From: Branchinecta lynchi
Taxonomy: Eukaryota > Arthropoda > Branchiopoda > Anostraca > Branchinectidae
Length of the DNA: 64,000 nucleotides
Direction: 5' to 3'
NCBI GenBank assembly: GCA_023053575.1
Contig: JAKZAP010000014.1
Coordinates: 14,100,938 to 14,164,937 of the forward strand
In this document: positions 32,072-44,330 of the stretch, piece after piece
Numbering within the stretch: position 1 is the first letter of the stretch
How the letters are laid out: each line of letters starts with the position of its first letter
Position numbers and translations under genes: made by a program
The notes under the pieces: model-generated
What the model saw: the letters and a program-made list of their open reading frames with translations, nothing else
Told to the model about the DNA's origin: nothing
Databases searched by the model: none

Positions 32072-33052
32072 GGACCAAAGGTTTCGATGGGATCCCAAAA
32101 GTTCAAATTTGATCCAGACAATTCGGTTTTGTCTTCGCCAGACTCCTTGACCACTTTTACTATTAAAATTTAGAAACAGATTAAGGCCAAATAGCTAATC
32201 ATATGAGAAAACCAAGTTCAGATATGGATTCAGCACGTGTGTTTACACCTTTAGGTCATATCTATTTTGACGAAGCAGAACGAAACTTCCTGGCTTACTT
32301 CTGCCAATTTTCCGGTTTCGGCGGAATTTCGGAACTACTTGTCCGGCGAAGAAATAAAGCTAAAAAACAAATTCAAGCATGTCTCCTTACCCCTAAATCC
32401 AACCTCTAATTAACTTCAGATTAAACTTTTACTTTAACAAATTTTCCGGTTTCAGCCGGATTCCGAGCGATCTATACGTCCGGTGAGAAAATGATTGCCA
32501 TACGCAAATTTAGCATGTCTACTTACCAGCAAATCGAACATCTTATCAAATTTAAATAAAACTTTTACTCTAAACAAATTCTCCGGTTTTGGCCGGATTC
32601 CGGCCGAACTGATTGTCCGACGAGAAAATAATATTCATATTCGGACGTTTACTTGCCCCTAAATCGAACCTCCAATCAACTTAATATTAAACTTTTACTT
32701 TTCACACATTTTCCGGTTTTCACCGGATTCTGGGTGAACTATTTGTCAGGCGAGAAAATAAATTTCATATTCGGATTCAGCATGTCTCCTTACCCCTAAT
32801 TCGACTATTTCATTAGCTTTTACAAAATATTAATTGTTCACCTGAATATCAAACCCCTCCCCCACCCCTAAATATAGAGCTACATAGCCCATCTTCGAAC
32901 TTGACCTGTACTTTGACCTAAAGAGTCTTCTTGCCAAGTTTAATCAAAATATCTCAACCCCTTCGAGAGTTATCGTGCTAACAGACGGACGGACGGACAA
33001 CTTTTGCGATGTCATAGGTATCCCTCCACGTACGTTTTGGGATCCCAAAAAC
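32072..33052 (-). mobile_element. Family 2 module array, minus-oriented copy
   Basis: Starts GGACCAAAGGTTTCGATGGG (complement of the family's right end). It has about four modules (TTTCCGGTTTCAGCCGGATTC, TTAAACTTTTACTT, AGCATGTCTCCTTACCCCTA), ends with CAGACGGACGGACGGACAAC and TTTTGGGATCCCAAAAACG. Confidence 0.8.
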
Positions 33053-34075
33053 GAATTTAACGGTTTAACGGTTACGAATCCAACACAGTACTGCTTACTC
33101 ATTATAATATGAAAGATCCGATAACTGTTATATTCTTGTGAGGGTTTTTCTTCGTAATTTACTCGCCAATTTTGGCGGATAGAAAAAAAAACAGCATCAT
33201 TAAGAAAATACAGTGTTATATAAATGCTAACGAAGAGAAATACGAAAACATGATAACAGTCAGAAATTCGGACAAATCGCAGCCTTGGAATGAGATTATT
33301 TTAAAAATATTAATTAGTTTCCAATATTTTTCCGTTGGCATCTTGTTCAGTACTATGTCAGAAGCTTGATAACACTTAAAGTTCAATGGGCACATCGAAC
33401 AACCCCAATCCCACTCTGTAACAACCTAGGAACAATGCTTACCACCTAGATCAGCCACTTTTTCAACAGTTTCCTCTCTGTGATATTTCAAAGCGTAATT
33501 TTTTGAGCCAGTACATGCTCAATTTACTAATTTACTAGCTTGGACAAAGATAAAAGTGATGTTTCTTATAATACTTAGTAGATCTTTATTTTATGCGTAA
33601 ATCAGCTTGTATAATTCAGATTTGAGTAGGTTATTTGTTTTTGAATGATTTTTGTAGCTATGTTATGTTTTATAAGCTTATTGCATATTCTGGTACATTT
33701 TATAAAGCAAGCTAATCAAGCTTCATAGCACTATTCCACCCAAGAAACACTTTTAATAGGCAGTTTAGGGCATGGAACTTCTGACGAAACACTAGAACAA
33801 TCAGGTAAACTGCATCTTCGGCTTGACTTTGGTGACATCTCAAATATATCCTTTTCTATCAAGCATTGCTGGGAGTTTTTGAATTTCCTGCTGCGATATC
33901 CCAGCTCCTAAGATTTGGATCGCCGAAATGCCAGAGAGGTAAAGACAAGGGATAACGAGAAAACTTCCGATTTTCGTAACGCCTTTTAAAGGAAGTCGGA
34001 AATGTTTATTTGTGAAGCATTTAATACAAAGTAAAGCATTATAAGTGTCCATTGTGCTTTAAAGGACCAAAGGCC
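33053..34075. other. Intron DNA, nothing recognised
   Basis: AT-rich SIN3 intron. No repeat, exon or RNA recognised. Confidence 0.35.
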
Positions 34076-34076
34076 G

Positions 34077-34222
34077 TATCCAGGGGGGGGGAGGGTTAGG
34101 GGGTTGGCCCCCCCCCGAAACACACAAAAATAGTCATTTTTATAGGCTTTTCACTCCTATTTTTTTTGTCCGACCCGCAGGAAACCCCCCCCCCGAAATA
34201 AATTCCTGGATACGGGTCTGAA
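34077..34222 (+). mobile_element. GTATCCAGG/CCTGGATACG foldback element
   Basis: GGCCGTATCCAGGGGGGGGG at left, AATTCCTGGATACGGGTCTG at right. G-runs at the left pair with C-runs at the right; the middle is AATAGTCATTTTTATAGGC. Other copies are at 23515-23870 (split) and 49756-49926. Confidence 0.7.
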
Positions 34223-35016
34223 AGGACCCCTCTTGCTTTTCACTCTTTTTCACAACCACAGTGATGACGGACTTTTTCACACACCCAGTGATGACGGACG
34301 TGGTCTACTAACTTTTGATACGTACCCTATTTACAAAACCCCTTTCTTTGATTTTTTTTCGCTATTTAGTGAGTCGAGATTTTCTAGGGTCGCCAGACAA
34401 TATCATTTGTCGTATCTTGAGACATCAGCTAACTGACGTTGCCAACCTGATTTGTCACTGTGGGACCGACGCGCATTTGTCAAATCGGATTCCTTAGCAT
34501 TTAACCAGTTTTAACTCTTTTAAATATTGGTCGCAAGAAAACCCAATTATTTTTGCGCAAAGACCCGTCAGAGTCGGGAAGCGCTTCTCTTTCACGAGGT
34601 AACTAGGTATCAGCAGTTTTGAAAAACAATATTTCCGGTTTGTTTCATCCTGATAAGGTAATTTCCAGTAGTGCTAAACGTTGCCAAACTTCTTATTTTT
34701 CCGGAAGAAATAGCACACACAATCGGTTATAGTGTCCTGTTTCCCGTAAAATATAAACACTAATTCTCTAAAGATAACTTCGTAAACCACATTGGCCTGA
34801 CATATCACAAAAAATCAACGAAGAAATCAACGAAAACGGGGTTTGTAAAGGCCAACGAATATACTGAAATAAAAGGCAAATATTTCGGAGGACAAACGCC
34901 TCCCTTCTTCAGCGCAGGCAGAAAATTTCGAGAAAAGATGCCAAAACGAGGATGAAGGTCAACAACAAAGAAAACCAAAACAAAGCAGAAAGCCGGCAAA
35001 AAAACGAAAATTAAAA

Positions 35017-35292
35017 TAAATACTCTTTGAGCCCAAGCTGACTTTGAAACATTTATTCAAACAATGTTTACAACGGATACGTCAGCTATGATTCTTCATC
35101 AGCGATATTTCGGCCCTTCTTGGCAAGGGTCCTCGTCAGGCTGTTAATCCTCTGGTTTAACTTTGGGGAAGGAAACAAACCTGTAATAAAATAACTGAAG
35201 TTTCTACCGACTATAAATATCCAGAGGATTGACAGCCTGACGAGGACGAATCATAGCTGACGTATCCGTTGTAAACATTGTTTGAATAAATG
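35017..35292 (-). mobile_element. Hammerhead-bearing element, copy C (276 bp, 10-bp TSD)
   Basis: Flanked by AAAATTAAAA at 35007-35016 and 35293-35302; the duplication is AT-only, so less certain than in copy B. The left arm carries a full antisense ribozyme core. The right arm (35222-35290) is an inverted repeat whose core is truncated after GACGAGGAC. Confidence 0.7.
35100..35150 (-). ncRNA. Hammerhead ribozyme-like motif C
   Basis: Minus strand: CAGC, CTGACGA, stem II GG(A)CCCTT-GCCAAG-AAGGGCC, GAA, A-T-A-T, C (predicted cleavage after it), GCTG. All universally conserved positions are intact, with outer pairing GATT/AATC. This is the best-preserved copy. Confidence 0.72.
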
Positions 35293-35696
35293 AAAATTAA
35301 AACAAAATTGGAAGAATTGAATGCCTAAAAAAAAAAAAGACAGCGAGCCACTCATCAATACCTGCGAATAACAACTATGGCTGTTCTCGTCCGGTACTAG
35401 CGAGTGACAAAAAAACCCATTTTCGTAGATTTCTTTTGTGGTACTAATTGTCTGCTCATTTTTTTCGAACAACACCTAATGAAAGTGTTAAGCTTGCGAA
35501 AGCCCTGAGCACACCCGAATCCCCAAACCCAGCAACTGACGACAAGCTTACAACACTCCTGAGCACCCAACAGCAAGAAAGTAGAAGTCTCGAAATGCGT
35601 ACAGAAAGCATTTAAATTTCGTACAAAAGAATCAATACAGATTGGGGGAGGGGTGACCTCCCTTATTTGACGAGGCAAGAGCTTGACTCAAGCAAG

Positions 35697-35830
35697 AGGG
35701 GATTGAGCCTGAAGAGGACCCTTGCCAAGAAGGGCCGAAATATAGCTCGTAAAAAAATGTAGCTGACGGATCCGTTTTGCAATGTCAAAGATAATTCGCA
35801 GTCAGCTTTGGCTGAAGGAATATCTGTAAC
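35697..35830 (+). mobile_element. Hammerhead-bearing element, copy D (3' part)
   Basis: Ribozyme core followed by GTAGCTGACGGATCCGTTTT and CGCAGTCAGCTTTGGCTGAA GGAATATC, the family's 3' end. The sequence left of 35697 is unrelated, so it is 5' truncated. Confidence 0.7.
35703..35750 (+). ncRNA. Hammerhead ribozyme-like motif D
   Basis: GAGC, CTGAAGA (35709-35715), stem II GG(A)CCCTT-GCCAAG-AAGGGCC, GAA (35737-35739), A-T-A-T, A at 35744 (predicted site), GCTC pairing with GAGC. Compared with copies B and C, both sides of the stem I pair have changed (G-C for C-G), so pairing is kept. Confidence 0.7.
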
Positions 35831-36431
35831 CTCTCTGGTTTACGAGCTTTCGGCTAAATACACATTATTATTTCAAGTTTTTTTTTTTATCTACTGCCCC
35901 CTGACGAAAAAGTACAAGGACAATTGGCATTCAAAACACTATAAGGGCGAAAATATCACCTAACACAATTTTCAGCCGACCAACGCATAGCGTCGACTCA
36001 GTCTCCCCCGAAATGTTAACTGACCTAGATACCATGCGGAACCAGCAATAATAAAATTTATCCAGTTGAATTTAGTTGACTTCGAACTACCTAGTATATC
36101 TAGTTGTTAGTTTAGTCAACATGCTCCATCACATATTGGGTCTGAACCATTGTTAAATAGGTCTAAACCAAGTCGTATAGTAATTCCATACAAGCGTGAC
36201 GTCGCACCCATTTGATATATTTTAACTCAGAAAACGAAAAATTGTACTTTATTCCTATCGGTATATACATAGAGCCGAGCAGCCGGGGACGCGCCGGTCG
36301 CGTTTACATTTATAAAACGACCTAGGGATAATCAGGTCCAAAATTACGCGACGTCACTATGTACGTCGCGACTGTATGGAATTCCGATACATGAAGTCTA
36401 CACCGTTAAATATGCTACTTCTCGCACTCAC

Positions 36432-36646
36432 CTCAAACCGTTCATCCTCACATCTATAAATATACTCCTCATACTGCGTTTTCCTTGAAGAAACGAAGGT
36501 TGAATCCTCCGACCAAGATGGGAAGGAGACCCAAGTGTCGTTTAAGACCTCCTTGCAGAGAGCTGTTCTGCCTGAACACTTAGGCTGAATGTGAGTTCTC
36601 GGTAAAGCGCAATAGCTGGCCCCGAGACGCTTGCAGGTCGAGTAAT
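36432..36646 (-). CDS. SIN3A: SIN3 exon: HDAC-interaction domain, first part
   Basis: The best-conserved part of the gene. The 71 full codons include [59 protein letters not shown] and [13 protein letters not shown]. In SIN3 proteins this block starts the HDAC-interaction domain (Pfam Sin3_corepress), which docks HDAC1/2 and SDS3. The PSWSEDSTF and [17 protein letters not shown] signatures leave no doubt about identity. The exon enters with two bases completing Asp and leaves in phase 0. The donor is GTGAGTGC and the acceptor follows a T-rich tract (CTTTTTTATAG). It is flanked by the two longest introns of the locus, 8.9 kb upstream and 4.6 kb downstream in gene orientation. Confidence 0.97.
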
Positions 36647-37442
36647 CTATAAAAAAGAGACTGTTAGCTTTGCTGAATCCAAGAAATCCCCGTAAAACTT
36701 GGCACATCCGGCACAGGTGACCCTCCCCCTAGCAGGGTTACCACAGGACCTTAACAAGGAAAAGGATGTATACTCCGACGAAGCATGATAAGGCACAGAC
36801 AATACCGCCCCCTCACCTTACGGCAGTCCTTTAGCACTCAACTTTTGTCTTCAAAACTCTTCAACTGCAGAGTCCCTTTTAAAGGGGCGCTACGCAATAA
36901 CAGAGACCCGTTATCATTGAGACTGCGGCTTAAACGAGGCCTAAACTATATCGCTTTCGAGATGATGTTTGTAGTTTTGCTACGTTTCTGCTGCGTAGCA
37001 AAATAATTCTTTGAAAAAAAACAAAAAACACAATGAAGTTAGGAAAAAGGAAATAAAAGATGAAGAAAACGAGAAAAAAGGAACACTGAAAAGCCTGCTC
37101 TAAATCCCGTCTTTTCTGGATTTCCAACAGCATCCACTTTCACAAGCCTTCAGAATTCACCCCCAAACACGACTTTCACCGCTGCATTATTCTCATTCCT
37201 TCCATTTTGCAGCGCTTTCCCCCACTATATAATAAGTATAACATAGCCTCATATCGTGGAGCACGAAGACACAAAAGACGGCTGAGCCTGCAAACCCCAG
37301 AAATTTACTTCCGAATTCTAGCTTGGCAACAAGAGCCAATTTATATCAAGCCAAGCATCACGCGATTCTCCCACAGGCGGGAAAAAAAAAACATTCCCAA
37401 GCCTCACAGGATTACTTACGCAACTAAGAGGTATTACTTGAT

Positions 37443-40400
37443 TGTGTTGCGAGAGCAACACTTTGGTTTTGTCCTGTTTTTTTTTTTTTTTTTTTTTTTT
37501 TTTCCTATGACTCCGATTTCATTTTATTCCTGGTAACTGAGAAGGGTCTAACCTGTGCGGTTTTTACGGAAAGTGTGGACCTTAGGCCGGATTGACGAAT
37601 ATGACATTACATTTTGGAAAGCTCCGTAGAACTCTTGCCTGGGGCCAATAAGGATGGTTTTTGCTTGTCATCGAGCCAGAGCCTACGGTTTGCGAAGTGA
37701 AGTGGAGTTGTATAGCCTATGTCAGAGAGGACTATCTGAAGTTGTGTAGCGAACCTTTCGTTTCATCAAAAGATGTTTCTGCTTTCGAGTGGAAAGCTCC
37801 GTTCTAGCACGCAAGCAGGCAGGCACCAGTTTCAAATTGAAGATGGACTAAAATCTATAAGTGTTAAATATATGCGGCAGTTACCCGGCCCCACAGCCAA
37901 CATATCTTCTTTGAGTGATAAATAGAAAAATCTACAGAGACAAAAAAGTGGCTTTTTCCCACGGGTCCGAAAGTGCTGCCATCTATTGTTTCTGTCTATG
38001 TCTGCGACGATTTCAGCTGAGTTTATAATTCTTTTTTTTTGCACTTTGGTTTGTGGTAGAGTAACGGTATCAGATGTGCCTCTTAAACTTTAAAAGTTCT
38101 CTCATTGCTAAAGAAACTAGAGCTTATCCTTTGCTCCTTTCTAAGTCGTGACGTTAGAAAGTTGGCCTACGGCAAAAAAGTCAACTTTTGAACTAAGACA
38201 GGTAGAATTTTTTTTTCGACGGCAATCGATAGCCATTGATGGGCTGATCAAAGTATATGTCATCCATTTTTTGGTACAAAAATTCCTTCATGAGATACAC
38301 CAGTTTGAAAATTTCAAAGGGGTTGACAACTTCATAGTAAGGTACATTGAAACCAAAAATAGGCGATACCAGTTATGATGCATATAGGGGACTTTTAAGC
38401 AACAGTCGACTGTTAGCCCATAATCATCTTCGGTAATGAGGGGTTTGCAGCTTTTGCTAGTTGGTATACCTGTTATTTGTTTCCGGTGTATTCGATGGTA
38501 AGAACAATTTGGTTCCCAATGGTAAGATATGCAAGGGACTTGTAAGTAATAATCGGCTGTTATGCTACAATCATCTTCTGCGATGATGGGTTTGCAGCTT
38601 TTGCTAGCTGGTGTACCCATTATTTGTTTCCGGTTAACTTAATGTATATCACGGGAGAGGGACTTGCAAGTAGGAATCGGTTCACGAGGGGTTAGGAATT
38701 TTTGCAAATGGGTGCACATTGTATTCGATTTCTATAAATCTGACGGTAAGAAAGTTTGTGTCGATGGTCTATCAATGTAACCGAGGATTAACTGTTTACA
38801 CAACGGATACAAACGAAAATGTAAAGCAATGAGGTAGTTTCATAATAATTAATAGTGTCATCTATGGTATTTTAATCCTGAAAAGTTACGGATAGCTTTC
38901 TATTACCAACTAGATTATATAAGTCACGATGTCTACGATTGAAAAGGATAAAGTACAATTGACTGCAAAGTTAATTTAGTCCCTTCTTCCTATATTATTT
39001 TGTTGTTGTTTTTACAACGCTGAAGAATACCTTTTGATCATATGATTAATTTTTTTAGAACATCCCGTTTAAAAAGCTTATGCTATAATCATCTTCAGCG
39101 ATGAGGGGCTTGCAACTTTTGATAGCTGTTATATCCATTATTTGTTTCCGGTGAATTTGATGTCAATCACGGGAGACGGACTTGTAAGTAAGAATCGGTT
39201 CACGAGGGGCTAGAAATTTTTGAAAATTGGTGCACATTGTATTCGATTTCTGTAAATATGACAGTAAGAAAGTTTGTATCGATGGTCTATCGCTATAACC
39301 TAGGATTAACTGTTTACGCAACGGGTACAAACGATACGGTAATGTAAAACAGTAAGGTAATTTTGTAATAATTAATAGTGTCATCTATGGTATTTTAATC
39401 CTGAAAAGTTACGGATAGCTTTATAATATCAACTAGATTATATAAGATATTGTTCCAAGTTTTCATCCATCACGATATCTACGATTGAAAAGGATAAAGT
39501 TCAACTTCGACGGCAATCGATAGCCGCTGATGAGCTGATCAAAGTATATGACATCCATTTTTTGGTAAAAAAAATTCCTTTATGAGATACACCAGTTTGA
39601 AAGTTTCAAGGGGTTGACAACTTCAGTAGTAAGGTACACACTGAAACCAAAAATAGGCGATACCAGTTGTGAGACATTTAGGGGACTTGTACGCGACAGG
39701 CGACTGTTAGCTCATAATCATCTTCGGCAATGAGGGGTTTGCAGCTCTCGCTAGTTGGCGTACCTGTCATTTGATGAACAATTTGGTTCCCAAATGTAAA
39801 ACATGCAAGGGACTTGTAAGTAATAATCGGCTGTTATGCTACACAAATCTTCAGCGATGAGAGGTTTTCAACTTTTGCTAGTCGGTGTACCCATTATTTT
39901 TATCCGGTGAACTTGATGTCTATCACGGGAAAGGGACTTGTCAGTAGAATCGGTGCACGAGGGGCTAGAAATTTGTGCAAATTGTTGCACATTGTATTCG
40001 ATTTATCTAAATCTGACGGTAAGAAAGTTTGTATCGTTGGTCTATCGCTGTAACCTAGGATACTGTACTGTAATGTAAAACAAGGTAGTTTCGTAATAAT
40101 TAATAGTGTCATCTATGGTATTTTAATCCTAAGAAGTTACGGATAGCTTTATAATACCAACTAGATTATATGAGATATTATTCCAAGTTTTCATCCGTCA
40201 CGATGTCTACGATTGAAAAGGATAAAGTTCAACTGACTGCAAAGTCAATTTAGTCCCTTTTTCCGATATGCTTTTGTTGTGGTTATGGCAATCGATAGCC
40301 CTTGAAGAGCTGATCAAAATATATGCCATCCATTCTTTTGAACAAAAATCCTTCATGAGATAAACCAGTTTGAAAGTTTCAAGGGGTTGACAACTTCAGG

Positions 40401-41093
40401 AGTAAGGTACACACTGAAACCAAAAATAGGCGATACCAGTTGCGAGACATGTAAAGGACTTGTAAGCAACAGTCGACTGTAAGCAACAGTCGACTGTTAG
40501 CTCATAATCATCTTCGGCAACGAGGAGTTTGCAGCTTTTGCTAGCTGGTATACCTGTTATTTGTCTCAGGTGTATTCAATGGTAAGAACAATTTTGTTCC
40601 CAATTGTAAGACATGCATGGGACTTGTAAGTAAGATCGGTTCACGAGGGCCTAGAAATTTTTGAAAATTGGTGCACATTGTATTCGATTTCTGTAAATAT
40701 GATAGTAAGAAAGTTTGTATCAATGGTCTATCGCTATAACCTAGGATGAACTGTTTACGCAACGGGTACAAACGATACGGTAATGTAAACCAACAAGGTA
40801 GTTTTGTAATAATTAATAGTGTCATATATGGTATTTTAATCCTGAAACGTTACGGATAGCCTTCTTCCGATATTGTTTTGTTGTTGGTTTTACAACGCTA
40901 AACAACAGCTTTTGATTATGTGATTATTCTTTTTAGAACATACCGTTTTAAAAGCTTCGATAAGTTGACAATTTCAGCATTTAACCGACAGCGAAGAAAC
41001 AAAACCAAAGTGTTGCTCTCGCAACACTTTAGCCGGCGAAGCCGGACAAAGGTTGCCGCAACACTTCACGTTGCCCGGGCAACGTAGGTCTAG
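37443..41093. mobile_element. ~3.6-kb element with hairpin ends (Helitron-like candidate)
   Basis: Near the left end is GTGTTGCGAGAGCAACACTT followed by TGGTTTTGT and a long T-run. The right end has the exact complement (ACAAAACCAAAGTGTTGC, TCTCGCAACACTTT at 41009-41030), then CCGGCGAAGCCGG, GGTTGCCGCAAC and an 18-bp palindrome ACGTTGCCCGGGCAACGT (41068-41085), then AGGT and CTAG at 41090-41093 followed by T. A terminal hairpin just before CTAG is the Helitron 3' pattern. No 5' TC end or protein was identified, so this is a candidate only. Confidence 0.45.
38216..40870. repeat. ~800-bp tandem repeat inside the 37-41 kb element
   Basis: Three to four diverged units begin near 38216, 39505 and 40285 (GGCAATCGATAGCC, GCTGATCAAAGTATATG, CCAAAAATAGGCGATACCAG). 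Each contains nested half-units (AATCATCTTCGGCAATGAGG, GGGACTTGTAAGTAA) and ends in AATAATTAATAGTGTCATCTATGG. The unit starting near 39070 lacks the first part. Non-coding. Confidence 0.82.
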
Positions 41094-42544
41094 TTTATTT
41101 TTCTAACCCGCTAATAAAAAAAAACAACAGCGGAGCACAAACAAAGAGAACATGACTAAAATCACTAAGGACGACTAAAACCGAATGGATAGGCCGCGAT
41201 GTACGCGGAAGCTGTAATGGGAGGTTCTGGATTTTTTCGCTTGTGTGATATTCCGGAAGCTTGTAACGTGAAATCATGCAGCTAGGGACGCTTATTTTAG
41301 CTTCGGCCGGTTGTGCTGATTTTGTCGAAATGGTAAAAATACGACAAGAAACTTTTTAACGGACAAAAATGGTAGCGTACCGAGTTAACTAACGTCCAAA
41401 GAAGCATATGTCTACCTCATTTGGAAAGTCAAGGGCACACAACGTATCCTTAAAACGCTTTCGGATAGACCATGATAAACAGAATTCCTCCAATCCGAGG
41501 AAGTACTCAGTCCCAGGCACCTTAAGCCTTATTCAAGCCTGGCCACGTACATATGTCTAAGCACGTGTCTAGCATCACTATTCACACCCATGCCTAGGCA
41601 AAGCTTGGGGCCTGGCTCTAGAATTCGGTGCCTGGCTACGCCCGAGCACGTGCCTAGGCATCTGTGCTTGGCTAGGCTTGCTTGTGAACGCGGCTTTACG
41701 TGCGCTCGGAACTCGCACCTACCGATAATTTACTGAAACCGCACCAGCACCGACAGAGACAGAACGGGCACCAGTTGTACAATAAAACTCTACAAGCAGC
41801 TTCGAAAGTTAGCAGCCGAAAGTACATCTAGCTAGAGTAGAGCGACGTTTGCGAATGGCTAAGACTTGGGAAACGAGAAATTCGGGTGTTACTTCGAGAC
41901 ATAATACCAGCAATGCAGATAGACTGTGCGGGTTTATCACATGGCACAGAAAATTAAAGTACGACGGTGGTCCAAGATGCTAACATTTAGGTAGAAAAAC
42001 AAGGCGAACCCAGAGAATAGTGTACTTGGTTCCATTCGCAAAATAAACAGCCGATGAATTTGAACGAATCACACCTCATTATCTGTGCCAAAAGAAAGCT
42101 GAAACAAATCTTATAATCCTCTTCTTCCTTACATTAACCCCAGGTGACGGACAGAGCAGAACGAAAACCTCCATCGGATCTACCAGGCTTCACCGACTCC
42201 TAGTAAATCTGACCTGATAACTATTATTGTTATCGGCGGAGCACTTTGTCCGTTCCCCTACTCCTCGGAATAACACGATCTCCTCGCAATGCAGAACGAC
42301 GGTTCCTCAGCACCCTATGCATCCCCAGAATCGATCTGGGGCTCTGAACAGCTGATCCGCTAGAGACAACAAAACGCTCGGAATCAATGAGGTGCGACAA
42401 ATTCGGTGGGCGTGAGACACGACTCGGCTCTTTCTCCTCAGACGGATCCGTATAGACATTAGTAGGCGGATGACCTGACAAAACCGAGAATGTTGAACAA
42501 CAGGTGTAAAATTACAAGTTGTGCCGACTGGACTTGAACATCCC

Positions 42545-42835
42545 GGGTGCGCCCGACAAAGTTTGCAAAATGTGATTTCGTACGTATAAATATAACACGA
42601 TGTGCTGACGAGGCGACCGACGCCCAACAAAAGCACACACATTTTTTATTTCTTCTGTGTTCCTTATGCATAAAAATAACCCAGGCCCGACAAAAAGCAT
42701 GCAGAATTGGATTTGTTCTGAGTTTTGCTCGAAAAATGTTTGCAGAATTTTATTTCTTGCGTATAAAAAGAACTCGGTATGCCGACGAGTCGACCGACGC
42801 TCGACAAAAGTCCACAAAATTATATTTATTGTGTG
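42545..42835. repeat. ~100/200-bp degenerate tandem repeat
   Basis: Units with CCCGACAAARNNTGCA, TTTATTTCTTNNGT, TATAAAAATAA and ACGAGKCGACCGACGC recur at ~42548, 42620, 42685, 42735 and 42790. Open frames on both strands derive from it. Confidence 0.6.
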
Positions 42836-43389
42836 TTTGCCTGTCTATCTGGGATATTCAAAGTGATACTCTTGCCAGTTGACATTTGGAAAACTATTCG
42901 ATTTGTTGCTTTTGAAAAGAACAAGTACGCAAGCGCTCAGACGTGGAGTATTAAAGTAAATATATACACACAGCTTTAGAACCAAGTCTTTTCACATTCA
43001 AATAACCAAACAAGTACTGAAATAACCTAATTTTTAATCATCCCACTTTAAATGTAAACAAACCGCAAGTATTAATCCAAAGAGATGTTGAAGTTCTTGC
43101 ACGAATAGCTTGAGTTCCAACAATGGTCTCACAGCCAGCCCGACCCTGTTAACCTCTTTTCCATTAGCAAGGTAACAAACCAAATCGTAGCAGCCTAATA
43201 CCCCCCCCCCCCCCCCGTGTTACAATTCATTAAGAATGGCACATCATCGATCATATGACAAAACAGTCCAGTTTCCAACTGTTCAGAAGTACCTCGCGTC
43301 GTCTTATTTGTTGCTGTTAAACCAAAATCCTTATCCATAGATCTAACTCCCAAATATACAAGAGTTGAACTTGAGACCTGTCACAGACG

Positions 43390-43960
43390 ATCTTAACGCA
43401 TAGGGCCCAGCTGCCCATGGACGGGAGGAGGAGGGGGGGGAGGGACCCATCAAAATTCCGATCACGGGTCAAACCTTTTTCTTGCGCAATTTGGGCCCAA
43501 TTGCCCATGAACGGGGAGGGTGGGGGGTTGTTCAAATTCACATATATATATCCTCAAGTGCTATGATCCAAAAGCACAAAGGAATTTCCTCGCCTGATCT
43601 CCAGTTATTGTAAAGTTAGAAACATTAAAAAATGCGCAATCTGGGCCTACTGGGCCTAGGTGCAACTTTAAAAGCAATTTCCCAGCCCTAGGATCTGAGC
43701 GTACAAGGAGTTTCATCGCCGTATGTCAAGTTCTGAACATTATTCACTGGGCGATCTGGGCCCATTTGTCCCTGAACCGGACTGGGGTGGGGCCCCAAAA
43801 GCCACAACTACACCCCAATACCCGCTAGTGTACCAAGTTTGAACTGCACTGGTTCACGAGTTATGAGCTCCACATATGGGTTTTTATGATATTTGACTGC
43901 AAGGTCTGCAACGCCAAGGTCCAGCATTTTTATTAAACTAGAACACCTCTATTGCATCTA
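43390..43960 (+). repeat. Third module array (GGGCCCA type)
   Basis: Four degenerate modules of ~115-150 bp start with GCGCAATYTGGGCCCA or similar (43398, 43483, 43632, 43749), followed by TTGCCCATGAACGGG and a G-run. The last unit contains ACCAAGTTTGAACTGCACTG and CACGAGTTATGAG. The layout (G/C-run, AAGTTTSA, GAGTTAT) parallels families 1 and 2 with different sequence. A C-run lies just upstream at 43200-43216. Confidence 0.65.
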
Positions 43961-44019
43961 AGAATTCATTGAGAAGTCATCTCAATCAATAAACAACTAG
44001 CAGCGAAAATGTAGCAAAT

Positions 44020-44330
44020 ATGATAGAAGGACTACCAGGATTCAGTTTCCAAGGAAGTACCAACTCTTGCGGGAGGAGGACGGAACGCTTTTATAAGGAC
44101 ATGGGCCGCTGGACTTTCGGCAACCGAGTGGTCCAACACTGGAACAACTTACCAGAGAGAGTAATCTGCTCCACAAACCTACTGACATCCAAGAAGCTGA
44201 TGAATATTATTGAAGTGACATTTTGTCCTAGTGCAAATTCAGAGGAAATGTAAACTAAGAATTTTGTAGATGCATAAGGCCTGCCATCCAATTTGTGAAT
44301 GTATTATTATAATTATTATTATTAATGTTC
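44020..44330 (+). pseudogene. Non-LTR reverse transcriptase C-terminal remnant
   Basis: The frame 44020-44253 contains GRRTERFYKDMGRWTFGNRV followed by VQHWNNLPERVICSTNLLTS and KKLMNII. The FxxRVVxxWNxLPExVV pattern is the well-known segment after the reverse-transcriptase domain of Jockey/CR1-type LINEs. The catalytic domain is absent, so it is a 5'-truncated relic. An ATT-rich tail follows (44300-44325). Confidence 0.75.

Noticed and set aside
42230..42882. Overlapping 100-111-residue frames on both strands
   Set aside because: Explained by the degenerate tandem repeat at 42545-42835; no recognised domain in any frame.
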